A stretch of DNA of 64,000 bases, from NCBI RefSeq assembly GCF_000615845.1, contig NZ_BAML01000006.1:1-64000 (forward strand), in the 5' to 3' direction. The first letter of the stretch is position 1, and every line of letters begins with the position of its first letter. The position numbers were made by a program, and so were the translations under genes. Positions 48,865 to 58,549 of the stretch are shown here, in pieces. The DNA is from Ligilactobacillus hayakitensis DSM 18933 = JCM 14209 (GTDB lineage Bacteria > Bacillota > Bacilli > Lactobacillales > Lactobacillaceae). The notes beneath the pieces are model-generated. The model was not told the origin of the DNA and did not search any database. It saw nothing but the letters and a program-made list of their open reading frames with translations.

Positions 48865-49419
48865 TTATTTATCGCTTGCTTCAATTAAGCCATACTTTCC
48901 ATCACGACGACGGTAAACAATATTTACACTACCATCATTTGCATCTTCATACACAAAAAAATCGTGTCCTAACATATCCATTTGTAAGACAGCTTCTTCA
49001 CTATCCATAGGCTTTAGTGATAGACGCTTTGTACGAACGATCTCTAATTCTTTTTCTTCTGTATTTTCAGTTTCACTTGTTGGCGTTACAAATTCAAAAT
49101 TTGCAATACCTTTTTCACGTGATTTACGGTTCACTTTTGTTTTGAATTTTCTGATTTGACGTTCAAGCTTGTCTGTTACCAAATCAATACTTCCATACAT
49201 ATCTTGAGAAGTTTCTTCTGCTCTTAAAGTTAAGTATGGTAACGGAACAGTAACCTCAACCTTCGCATTTTTATTTGAGTAAACTTTTAAATTAACGTGT
49301 GCAGTTGCTTCTGTGTTAGGAGTAAAGAACTTTTCTAATTTTTCAAGTTTCTTTTCTACGTATTCACGGATTGCTCCTGTAACTTCGATATTTTCACCAC
49401 GAACATTGATCTTTAACAT
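48865..49419 (-). CDS. hpf: Ribosome hibernation promoting factor, long form
   Basis: Binds the 30S decoding region and, through its C-terminal domain, dimerises ribosomes into inactive 100S particles in stationary phase. Residues 1-105 form the S30AE domain (LKINVRGENIEVTGAIREYVEKKLEKLEKFF). Residues about 128-184 form the dimerisation domain (RTKRLSLKPMDSEEAVLQMDMLGHDFFVY). The ATG at 49419 follows AAAGGAGAG and gives 184 aa, the long Gram-positive form. A cre-like site sits inside its promoter, suggesting relief of repression when glucose runs out. Confidence 0.95.
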   Translation of the reverse strand: MLKINVRGENIEVTGAIREYVEKKLEKLEKFFTPNTEATAHVNLKVYSNKNAKVEVTVPLPYLTLRAEETSQDMYGSIDLVTDKLERQIRKFKTKVNRKSREKGIANFEFVTPTSETENTEEKELEIVRTKRLSLKPMDSEEAVLQMDMLGHDFFVYEDANDGSVNIVYRRRDGKYGLIEASDK

Positions 49420-49501
49420 GGTAATCTCTCCTTTCACAACTGGAAATTTCCAGCTTTTCGAGAGAGTATAAAATTATACTTTTATCACTCTTTCTGCTTT
49501 T

Positions 49502-49530
49502 ATTATAATAGAAAGCGCTTTAAATATCAA
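49502..49530 (-). promoter_or_regulatory. hpf promoter with cre site between -35 and -10
   Basis: TTGATA (49525-49530), 17-base spacer, TATAAT (49502-49507). The sequence TTAAAGCGCTTTCT (49510-49523 on the other strand) fills the spacer and matches the cre consensus at 12 of 14 positions. The leader also holds two hairpins (AGTATA/TATACT and CTGGAA/TTCCAG). Confidence 0.7.
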
Positions 49531-49574
49531 ATAAAAAATTTATTAATTTTAATATTTTTTTTTATAACATTTTT

Positions 49575-50263
49575 TTACCGTGCTAAAGTTACAGATTTTA
49601 TCTCTTTAACAGTATGTTTCTGAACTAATTCTTGCGCAAAATACAACGTTCTACCGGTTGTATAGATATCATCAATTAGTAAAATATTCTTTTGGTTAAT
49701 TATCTTTGGACCGACATATTCAAATATTTGATGATTTTCCATGCGTTGTTTTCGATTTTTTTGTGATTGAACTTGCTTCGATTGTTGGGCAACTATCAAA
49801 TCATGATCTAATTTCAATCCTTTAATTAAACCTTCAACTTGATTGAATCCCCTAGTTTGCATCGTTGCTTGAGAGACCGGAATTGGAATATATCTCCATT
49901 TTTTGGGTGGATAATTTTTTCGAATATATTGGCTAAATTTTGCTTGCCATACATTTCGCATATAATAATCCCCCATAAATTTATATTTTTGAAAATAATC
50001 TTTCATAGCTTCATTTTGATATACAAATATCGCGCGATTATGCAATGAAAGATATCCTTTTTCTTTCCAACGTAAACAATCTTGACACCATTTTTGTTTT
50101 TCTAGGCGTCCACAGCTTCGCAAATTTCTTCATTTTCAAATGTAACGAAAGTTTGTTCACATTCTTCACAAATCGTCGCTTTTGATAAGGGTTTTAAGGA
50201 GAATAACCATTGACTTTCAATTTTTTGAAATAATTTTCTGTGGCAAAGTATACAATTATTCAT
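49575..50263 (-). pseudogene. comFC: ComFC-like phosphoribosyltransferase, frame broken as sequenced
   Basis: The first frame starts at ATG 50263, overlapping the comFA stop, and reads a zinc-finger region (MNNCILCHRKLF, ICEECEQTF) before a premature TAG near 50102. The other frame reads RSCGRLEKQKWCQDCLRW and then the phosphoribosyltransferase domain with the PRPP loop ILLIDDIYTTGRTL. One missing C near 50120 restores ICRSCGR and a complete zinc site, giving about 229 aa. ComFC is needed for uptake of transforming DNA in model species. Whether the break is real decides if competence can work here. Confidence 0.75.
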
Positions 50264-51596
50264 TTGCTAACATCTTCTTTGCTTTCCGATTTAAAAAAAT
50301 TATCTGCTGTTTGGCTTTATGAACCGTCTTAGTATAGTTATCACACATAAAATAAACGTCTCCTTTAGGTCGGTCTAAACTTCGCCCCACTCTTCCTGCA
50401 ATCTGTACTAATGACGATATTGAAAACACTTCATTATCCGCGCCTAGTACTATTAAATCAATTTTTGGAAAAGTTACCCCTCGTTCTAAAATTGTTGTCG
50501 TTATCAAATATCGGATTTCTTTATCACGCATCATTTGAACTTTTTCAATACGCAGTGGATCTTGGGCATGAACTGTTTGTCCTTTTATATTTGCAGGCAA
50601 ATTTTCTTGAATTACTTGAAAAACTGCTTCAAGCATACTTACATGAGGAACAAAAATTAAAAATTGATTTTCACTTTGAACCCACTGTTTTAAAATTTTA
50701 ATCACCTTGCGATTCAATTGCTTTTTTTCACTTATTTCTTGCCACCAATTATTACTGAATAATAATTTAATTTCTGGTAATGGATTTTGGTGAAATCTTA
50801 ACGGCAAATAGCTCGTTATTAGTTGGTTTCTTTTTATTTGCTGCGATAATTCATGACTAGGCGTCGCAGTTAAATAAATTAATGCTCCATTATCTTTAAT
50901 TGCTTTTTGTGCTGCAAATTTTAAGCCATTGTCATTAACATAAGGAAAAGAATCAACTTCATCAATAATTAAAATATCAAACGCGGCCTTAAAATTTAAT
51001 AATTGATGCGTTGTGCATACAACAATTTGCGTATATTCATACTTTACATCTGTCCTACCATGTAACAAGATTTTAGAGACATGTTTAAATGCTGCATCGA
51101 TTCGCGGAAATAACTCATTACACACATCAACTCGCGGCGAAGCAATTGCAATGCGTAACCCCGCTTTAATCCCTCTTTCAAGCGGCTTAAAAAGCATTTC
51201 TGTTTTTCCAGCTCCGGTAACTGCCCAAAGCAAAAAACGTTGTCTTTTTTCAATTGCCGTTTGCAATTCTTGGGAACACTTTTGTTGATATTTTGATAAA
51301 TTTCCCTTCCAAGTTAGAACTTCATTGGGTAATGTAAATTTTTCTTTCATATTAGGAAGATAGACTAATTTTTGCAGAGTTGACATTCTCCCTAAGATAA
51401 TACATTTAGGACAGTAATAGTTATTATTAGGTAGGTACCCTTGATTTTTATTTGTTATTTGTCCACATCGATTACATAATATCTTACCATTTTTTATACA
51501 AATTGCTTCCATTTCTTCAAATGGATTATTGTCTAATATTTCTTTTGGAACATCGCTTTTTAACACCAAACGTCCATAATATTTCGTAGCTAACAA
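50256..51596 (-). CDS. comFA: ComFA DNA-uptake helicase
   Basis: A DEAD-like ATPase of the competence DNA-import machinery. A four-cysteine zinc motif (CNRCG...YYCPKC) lies near residues 42-65, Walker A AVTGAGKTEM near 124, the DEVD box near 210 and the helicase motif AGRVGRS near 408. I place the start at TTG 51596, which follows GGGAGGAA and gives 446 aa. A longer reading from 51629 runs through the ribosome site. comFC overlaps its end. Intact in this sequence, unlike comFC. Confidence 0.9.
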   Translation of the reverse strand: MLATKYYGRLVLKSDVPKEILDNNPFEEMEAICIKNGKILCNRCGQITNKNQGYLPNNNYYCPKCIILGRMSTLQKLVYLPNMKEKFTLPNEVLTWKGNLSKYQQKCSQELQTAIEKRQRFLLWAVTGAGKTEMLFKPLERGIKAGLRIAIASPRVDVCNELFPRIDAAFKHVSKILLHGRTDVKYEYTQIVVCTTHQLLNFKAAFDILIIDEVDSFPYVNDNGLKFAAQKAIKDNGALIYLTATPSHELSQQIKRNQLITSYLPLRFHQNPLPEIKLLFSNNWWQEISEKKQLNRKVIKILKQWVQSENQFLIFVPHVSMLEAVFQVIQENLPANIKGQTVHAQDPLRIEKVQMMRDKEIRYLITTTILERGVTFPKIDLIVLGADNEVFSISSLVQIAGRVGRSLDRPKGDVYFMCDNYTKTVHKAKQQIIFLNRKAKKMLANE

Positions 51597-51611
51597 AAAA
51601 TTCCTCCCTTC

Positions 51612-51626
51612 ACGTATAAAATACGT
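51612..51626. promoter_or_regulatory. Short palindrome between tagO and comFA
   Basis: ACGTAT-AAA-ATACGT, a perfect 6-bp inverted repeat just upstream of the comFA ribosome site. It could be a small hairpin or a regulator site. No known competence box matches. Confidence 0.35.
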
Positions 51627-51637
51627 CAAGAAAGGAA

Positions 51638-52746
51638 TTATTTTTTATTTTTTTTATTAATTACATCATTTTCTTCAGTAAATAAAACGACTTTTTTAAT
51701 AAAATCTAACAACGGCGTCCGATTAGGTCCCATCAAACCAATTTGTTCAACGAAAATTTCTAATCCAAATAAAGTCGCAATAGTCAACAATAATGATCCT
51801 AGTAAACTTGAAATTGGGTATAACAAAGAAATCATTGAGAATATCAAAGCAATTCCATAAATCACTAAAACTGTTTGCCGATGTGAAAGTCCCATTTGCA
51901 TCAACTGGTGGTGCAAGTGATGCTTATCTGCTTGTGAAATCGGAACATTATTTAAAAAACGTCTCAAAATAGCAAAAAATGTATCTGTTATCGGAACCCC
52001 TAAAATAATCACAGGGATAATTATACTGATGAACGTGGCATTTTTTAAACCATATAATGAAAACACCGAAATCATAAATCCAATAAACAGCGATCCCGTA
52101 TCACCTAAATAAATTTTGGCAGGATTGAAATTATATGGCAGAAATCCAAGTAAAGCAAATACAAGATTAAACATCATTATTGAAATATAAATGCTTGTAG
52201 TATTTAAAAAGAAAAATCCTGTTATCGCACTCGTTGAAATTGCAATTATCGATACGCCTGTGGCTAATCCATCTAATCCATCAATTAAATTAACCGCGTT
52301 CGTGATTGCTAATATCCATATAATTGTGATTGGAAAACTCATCCATCCCAACTTTACCATCCCTATAAAAGGTAAGGTCAACGTGGTCATTTTAATTTTG
52401 GCAACAAAAAATATTACTAAAGCACCAAGTAAAATTCCCAAAATTTTTCTTTTAGGTGTCAATTCAAAAATATCATCAATTATCCCGGTAGCTATAATAA
52501 TAATCTGGCTAATAATAATGCCCAAAATTGCTCCGGATTATATTGCTTATATAATAAAAATATATTCGTTAAATTAAAAGCTAAGAAAATAGCTAATCCA
52601 CCCATTGTCGGCATGACTACTTGATTAACTCGTCGGGCATTTGGATTATCAACCGCCCCACACTTAAAAGCCATTAGTCGTACAAATGGGGTTAATATCA
52701 CTGAAAGAAGCATCGTCACAAATAACGTAGCTATAATCCCATACAT
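51638..52746 (-). pseudogene. tagO: Undecaprenyl-phosphate GlcNAc-1-phosphate transferase TagO, frame broken as sequenced
   Basis: A MraY/WecA-family membrane enzyme that starts wall teichoic acid synthesis. The first frame begins at ATG 52746 (GAGGACT upstream) with GIIATLFVTMLLSVILTPFVRL and MPTMGGLAIFLAF, and ends early at TAG near 52487. The second frame continues GIIISQIIIIATGIIDDIF and carries the catalytic motifs DDIFEL, NAVNLIDGLDGLATG and HHLHHQLMQMG. Restoring one G in the GGG at 52521-52523 rejoins them into a normal 369 aa protein. Because TagO is important for growth and the break is in a G run, an assembly error is likely. Confidence 0.85.
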
Positions 52747-52856
52747 AACTAGTCCTCTTTTTCTAGTAAATTTCACATTCATCTTGAAAATATATATTAA
52801 TTCATATATTAACATATTTCACTTTGTCCGTCATTACTTCCACGAGACTTTTAAAA

Positions 52857-52886
52857 CTAAAAAAGAGTTGGAACTCCAACTCTTTT
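52857..52886. terminator. Terminator of the potassium importer gene
   Basis: AAAGAGTTGG/CCAACTCTTT arms (52862-52871 and 52876-52885) with A and T runs. Confidence 0.85.
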
Positions 52887-52902
52887 TAATCTCATAAAAT
52901 CA

Positions 52903-54732
52903 TTATTTCTTCAAGTGGTAATTATATGTTGAAACAATGATATTTTCTCTTGTATTTAATGCCGTCCGTAATCTTAAAGCAGTTTGGTTATGCAAGATGT
53001 TTTGCCATGGTTTCTTTGGCACGAATTGCGGTACTAAAACTGTCACTGAACTATTTCTCTCAGCAGCGTTCTTAGCAATTACATCACAAAAACGAACAAC
53101 CGGAACTGAAACAGAACGATATGATGAATGTAAATCTACAAAACGCACATCAGGAAACGCTTGTTTAAATTCCTTAGCAGTTTCATGTTCTTTTTTCGGA
53201 TTTGTATCAAAAGATACGTGCATTGCAATGACATAATCCCCAATTGAACGAGCATAATTTATAGCACCTTCAGTAACATGAGTTACAGAACTAACTAAAA
53301 CAATAACTGTTGAACCTTCATATTTATGAGTATCAACTTCCACACCCAAACGTAATTGAGCAGCAATCTTAACATAGTGATCATGAATCTTATAAAAGCC
53401 AAATAATAAGACTGGCATGATTACGAGGTATGGCCAAACATTATCAAAATGTAACCAGAATAAGAAAATAACTAGTGCTAATGATATTAAAGCCCCGAGT
53501 AAGTTAACTGCGGCATTTAACACCCAATTCTTTCCTCTTTCTCTTAACCAGTGAACAATCATCCCTGATTGCGATAATGTAAACGGAACAAAAACTCCAA
53601 CCGCATATAACGGAATTAATAAGTTAGTTTGTCCTTTAAAAATAAAAATCAATACGATTGCGCCAATAGCAAGCGAAATAATCCCATTAGAGTAACCTAG
53701 ACGATCACCTTTATCCATAAACATATGTGGCATAAATTTATCTTTAGCTAAATTATATGCCAAAATTGGAAAAGCTGAAAAACCTGTATTAGCAGCAACC
53801 GCTAAAATCATTGCAGTTGATAATTGAAGTAAGTAATAAAAAATTCCTTTTCCAAATACAGCTTCACCAATCTGAGATAATACAGTTTGGTGTTCATTTG
53901 GTAACACACCAATATAGTAACTTAAAAAAGTAATTCCAGCAAAGAAGATTGCTAAAATTAATGACATTATTGCTAATGTGTTAGCTGCATTTCTTTTTTT
54001 AGGTTCCTTAAAATTAGGTACCGCATTACTGATTGCTTCCACACCTGTTAATGAAGATGAACCAGCTGAAAATGCCTTAAGGAATAATACAACTGTCATT
54101 CCTGGAACATATGATCCAACTTTAGCAGCTGCAGTATACTCGATATTGCCAGACAAGATGTTAATAACACCCCAGATAACTAACGCAATAATCATTATCA
54201 CGAAGAAGTAAACTGGAACGGTTAAAAATGAAGCTGACTCGCGCATTCCCCGCAAATTCAAAGTCATAATGAAAAGAACAATTAAAATTGAAATCCCGAC
54301 ACTATGTGCGCTTAATGATGGAATTGCTGAAGTAATCGCTTCAGTCCCAGCTGTTACAGATACCGCAACTGTCAGCATATAATCAACAAGTAATGAGCCC
54401 CCGGCAACTAATCCAGCACCAGTTCCCCAATTTTTTGTTGCAACAACGTATGCCCCACCACCAGATGGGTACGCGTTGATAATTTGTCGATATGATAAAG
54501 TAATCGCAAATAATAAAATTAAAACAATTCCAGCAGCAGGAAGGGCATACCATGTAGCAGCGGCAGATAAAGCAATTAACGCTGTTGTAATCTGTTCTGT
54601 CCCATATGCCACTGATGACAATGCGTCAGATGAAAGTAAGGCTAATGCTTTGAATTTTGTTAAAGCTTGCTCGCCTTCTTCATTTGTTTTAAGCGGTTGA
54701 CCAAGTAAAAGTCGTTTAAAATAACGATACAT
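52903..54732 (-). CDS. kimA: KimA-like potassium importer (APC superfamily)
   Basis: A 609 aa transporter closely resembling B. subtilis KimA (YdaO), a high-affinity potassium/proton symporter that is inhibited by c-di-AMP. The start is characteristic: KRLLLGQPLKTNEEGEQALTKFKALALLSSDALSSVAYG, followed by about 12 membrane helices (GGGAYVVATKNWG, AFSAGSSSLTGVEAISNAVP) and a cytosolic C-terminal domain from about residue 465. GGGGATC lies about ten bases before the ATG. I see no c-di-AMP riboswitch in the 250 bases upstream, so control would be at the protein level. Other amino acid permease roles cannot be excluded. Confidence 0.82.
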   Translation of the reverse strand: MYRYFKRLLLGQPLKTNEEGEQALTKFKALALLSSDALSSVAYGTEQITTALIALSAAATWYALPAAGIVLILLFAITLSYRQIINAYPSGGGAYVVATKNWGTGAGLVAGGSLLVDYMLTVAVSVTAGTEAITSAIPSLSAHSVGISILIVLFIMTLNLRGMRESASFLTVPVYFFVIMIIALVIWGVINILSGNIEYTAAAKVGSYVPGMTVVLFLKAFSAGSSSLTGVEAISNAVPNFKEPKKRNAANTLAIMSLILAIFFAGITFLSYYIGVLPNEHQTVLSQIGEAVFGKGIFYYLLQLSTAMILAVAANTGFSAFPILAYNLAKDKFMPHMFMDKGDRLGYSNGIISLAIGAIVLIFIFKGQTNLLIPLYAVGVFVPFTLSQSGMIVHWLRERGKNWVLNAAVNLLGALISLALVIFLFWLHFDNVWPYLVIMPVLLFGFYKIHDHYVKIAAQLRLGVEVDTHKYEGSTVIVLVSSVTHVTEGAINYARSIGDYVIAMHVSFDTNPKKEHETAKEFKQAFPDVRFVDLHSSYRSVSVPVVRFCDVIAKNAAERNSSVTVLVPQFVPKKPWQNILHNQTALRLRTALNTRENIIVSTYNYHLKK

Positions 54733-54911
54733 AATCTATGATCCCCTTAATCTATATTAATATTTTCTCCTCATTACAGATTCGATACAAATTATATAAA
54801 ATCATATTTTCAATAAAGTTTCAAGCACTTATCTTAACATTTTTTCATTACCAATATTTAAAAGACATTTTAAACCCTTTTATTCAGTATTTTTCAAATA
54901 ATGCTCTCAAA

Positions 54912-54960
54912 ATTAAAAAGTTGGAGATAATTAAGCTATCCTTAATTATTCTCCAACTTC
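54912..54960 (-). terminator. Terminator of groESL
   Basis: AAGTTGGAG/CTCCAACTT arms (54918-54926 and 54951-54959) with an inner AT stem and T-rich tail on the minus strand. The remaining 54733-54911 shows only AT-rich kimA upstream DNA. Confidence 0.85.
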
Positions 54961-54985
54961 TTAAATAACTAATATGACTAGAAAA

Positions 54986-56608
<1,623 letters not shown>

Positions 56609-56623
56609 TTACATTCACCTCAA

Positions 56624-56913
56624 CTAATCAATTACTGCAATTAAATCTGTATCACGTACTACTAGATACTTTTGATTGTCTAATTCCACTTCGCTACCTG
56701 CATATTTATCAAATAAAACCTTTTGTCCAACTTCTACTTCTGGAGCTACACGGTTACCATTTTCTAAAACTCTACCTGGTCCCACAGCAAGTACTTCTGC
56801 TGTATTGGCTTTTCTTCCTTAGCTCCTGCTAAGTAAATTCCGCCAACCTGCTTTTCTTCTTGATTTTGCTTTTCTACTTTTAATACAACATGATTATCTA
56901 GTGGTTTAATCAT
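56624..56913 (-). pseudogene. groES: Co-chaperonin GroES, frame broken as sequenced (probable assembly error)
   Basis: The frame from ATG 56913 reads MIKPLDNHVVLKVEKQ...[13 protein letters not shown] and then shifts. The expected continuation [20 protein letters not shown]...[15 protein letters not shown] is intact in the next frame. Restoring one A at about 56804 (CCAATACA to CCAAATACA) yields a complete 96 aa GroES. GroES is essential with GroEL in nearly all bacteria, groEL here is intact, and the promoter and CIRCE element are perfect, so a base missing from the assembly is far more likely than a true loss. Confidence 0.92.
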
Positions 56914-56937
56914 TAATTTGTACCTCCATCTCTAAAT

Positions 56938-56964
56938 TTAGCACTCATCAATCTAGAGTGCTAA
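56938..56964. promoter_or_regulatory. CIRCE element (HrcA operator)
   Basis: TTAGCACTC-N9-GAGTGCTAA, a perfect match to the CIRCE consensus, between the groE promoter and the groES start codon. Confidence 0.97.
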
Positions 56965-56976
56965 CTTACACTACTT

Positions 56977-57005
56977 ACTATAAACGGATTAAAATAAAAA
57001 TGCAA
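56977..57005 (-). promoter_or_regulatory. groESL promoter
   Basis: TTGCAT (57000-57005), 17-base spacer, TATAGT (56977-56982) on the minus strand. The transcript starts just before CIRCE. Confidence 0.8.
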
Positions 57006-57056
57006 GCTTTTAACCTTGCTCTAATCTAAGCATTAATTTATCTCATAATTAACTTA

Positions 57057-57065
57057 TGATAAAAT
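57057..57065 (+). promoter_or_regulatory. Extended -10 promoter of the CPBP gene
   Basis: TGATAAAAT with a weak -35 (TTTATC at 57037-57042) 17 bases upstream. Confidence 0.45.
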
Positions 57066-57096
57066 TAACTATTATAGTCATAAAGGGGGAATTTTC

Positions 57097-57720
57097 TTGA
57101 CTCAAAAAAATTCACTTTTCATTTTAAGCAGTTATCTTATTTATGGATTAGTCATGCCACTTTTATCACGAATATCTAATCCATCAATTGCTTTTACAAC
57201 CCAAACTTTTTTTAATATCTTAAGTCTTGGCTTATTTATTTTAATTAATTACAAAATTGCTTATCAAAACAGTCAAGAAACAAGTGTTATTTCCTTCAAT
57301 AGGTTATTTTTAGGAAGTATTCTCGCATTTGTTAGTCTGTTAATCGCTCAAATTATCTTTAAGTGGATTGAAATTCATCTCTTCCATCTTAGCGGCTTTT
57401 CTGAAAATACTAATTTACTTTTAGAAATTTCTCGTAAGTATCCTTTTTATATCATTGGAATAATTTTTACTGCACCAGTCTTGGAAGAACTCGTTTTTCG
57501 CAAAGTATTATTTGGAAACATGTCTGATTTTATCTCTCCTAACTTGGCGGCTGCTTTTTCAAGTTTGCTATTTAGCTTCGCACATCATGACGGACATTTT
57601 ATTATTTATTTTGTTTTAGGTCTTATTTTATGCTTTACCTATCATAAAACACAGTCTATTTTGGCTCCTATATTCGCTCATATTGGGATGAATATCGTAA
57701 TATTGGCATTTGCTCTATAA
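57097..57720 (+). CDS. CPBP-family intramembrane metalloprotease
   Basis: A CAAX-protease/bacteriocin-processing (Abi) family membrane protease. The conserved motifs are EELVFRK near residue 131 (EExxxR type), FSFAHHDGHF near 163 and APIFAHIGMN near 192 (HxxxN). About six to seven membrane helices. It starts at TTG 57097 with GGGGGAA upstream, giving 207 aa. Members can process bacteriocins or act in self-immunity, but no bacteriocin gene is nearby, so the role is unknown. Monocistronic. Confidence 0.86.
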   Translation: MTQKNSLFILSSYLIYGLVMPLLSRISNPSIAFTTQTFFNILSLGLFILINYKIAYQNSQETSVISFNRLFLGSILAFVSLLIAQIIFKWIEIHLFHLSGFSENTNLLLEISRKYPFYIIGIIFTAPVLEELVFRKVLFGNMSDFISPNLAAAFSSLLFSFAHHDGHFIIYFVLGLILCFTYHKTQSILAPIFAHIGMNIVILAFAL

Positions 57721-57767
57721 AAAAGAAGTTCAAGAAATTACCTTCAATTTCTTGAACTTCTTTTTTA
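57720..57767. terminator. Bidirectional intrinsic terminator
   Basis: A 15-bp stem (57725-57739 with 57746-57760) with A and T runs, between the CPBP gene and rex. Confidence 0.9.
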
Positions 57768-58400
57768 TTTATTTCCAAAATGATCAAGGAAATAAATTAA
57801 TGTTTCCATTTCATTAGTTAAATCAACATTTTGAACACGTACGTCAGTTGGAACAGTAACCCTTAATGGCGTAAAATTAAGAATTCCCCGTACGCCTACT
57901 TCTACAATTTCATCAGTTACCTTTTGCGCGACGTTTGCTGGAACTGCTAAGATAACAATTTCTATTTGTTGTAGCTTTAATTGCTCTTTCATGTCTTCCA
58001 TTGGATAAACCGGAATCCCATTTTGAATTGTCCCCGTAATGTCTTGATTAACATCAAACGCAGCACTTATTCTCACATGATTACTTTGATGAAAATTAAA
58101 TTTTAATAATGCATGCCCTAAATTCCCTACACCAATAAGGGCAACATTTGTTAAGCGGTCTTGGTTTAATTGTTTGGAAAAAAATTCTAATAGGTTTCGA
58201 ACATCATATCCATATCCTCTTTTTCCAAGCGCTCCAAAATAAGAAAAATCACGGCGAATCGTAGCAGAATCAACTTTAACAGCTTCCGATAATTCGGTTG
58301 ATGATACGCGATCTTTGCCTGAGTCTAATAAAAGTTGAAGATAGCGATAATAGATTGAAAGTCTTTTGGCTGTTGCCTGTGGAATTTGAAATTCTACCAT
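57765..58400 (-). CDS. rex: Redox-sensing transcriptional repressor Rex
   Basis: Senses the NADH/NAD+ ratio and represses fermentation genes. An N-terminal winged helix ([43 protein letters not shown]) is followed by a Rossmann domain with [14 protein letters not shown] and a C-terminal domain-swapped helix. Length 211 aa is standard. GAGAGGC precedes the ATG. It is divergent from the ABC-F gene. Confidence 0.96.
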   Translation of the reverse strand: MVEFQIPQATAKRLSIYYRYLQLLLDSGKDRVSSTELSEAVKVDSATIRRDFSYFGALGKRGYGYDVRNLLEFFSKQLNQDRLTNVALIGVGNLGHALLKFNFHQSNHVRISAAFDVNQDITGTIQNGIPVYPMEDMKEQLKLQQIEIVILAVPANVAQKVTDEIVEVGVRGILNFTPLRVTVPTDVRVQNVDLTNEMETLIYFLDHFGNK

Positions 58401-58475
58401 TTCTTGCCTCTCTTCTCATAAAATATCCAGTCTTATTTTACCATATCAATTTATAGTAAGACAATATCTAGCTTT

Positions 58476-58504
58476 TTGACGGACAGACTTCTCACCTTTA
58501 TAAT
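58476..58504 (+). promoter_or_regulatory. Promoter of the ABC-F gene
   Basis: TTGACG (58476-58481), 17-base spacer, perfect TATAAT (58499-58504). Confidence 0.85.
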
Positions 58505-58549
58505 AATATATATTAAACACACTAAATCAAAATAAAGAAAGGAACAGTT

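Noticed and set aside
54733-54985. c-di-AMP riboswitch upstream of kimA
   Set aside because: The conserved core and stems of the ydaO/kimA riboswitch are absent. The stretch is plain AT-rich DNA.
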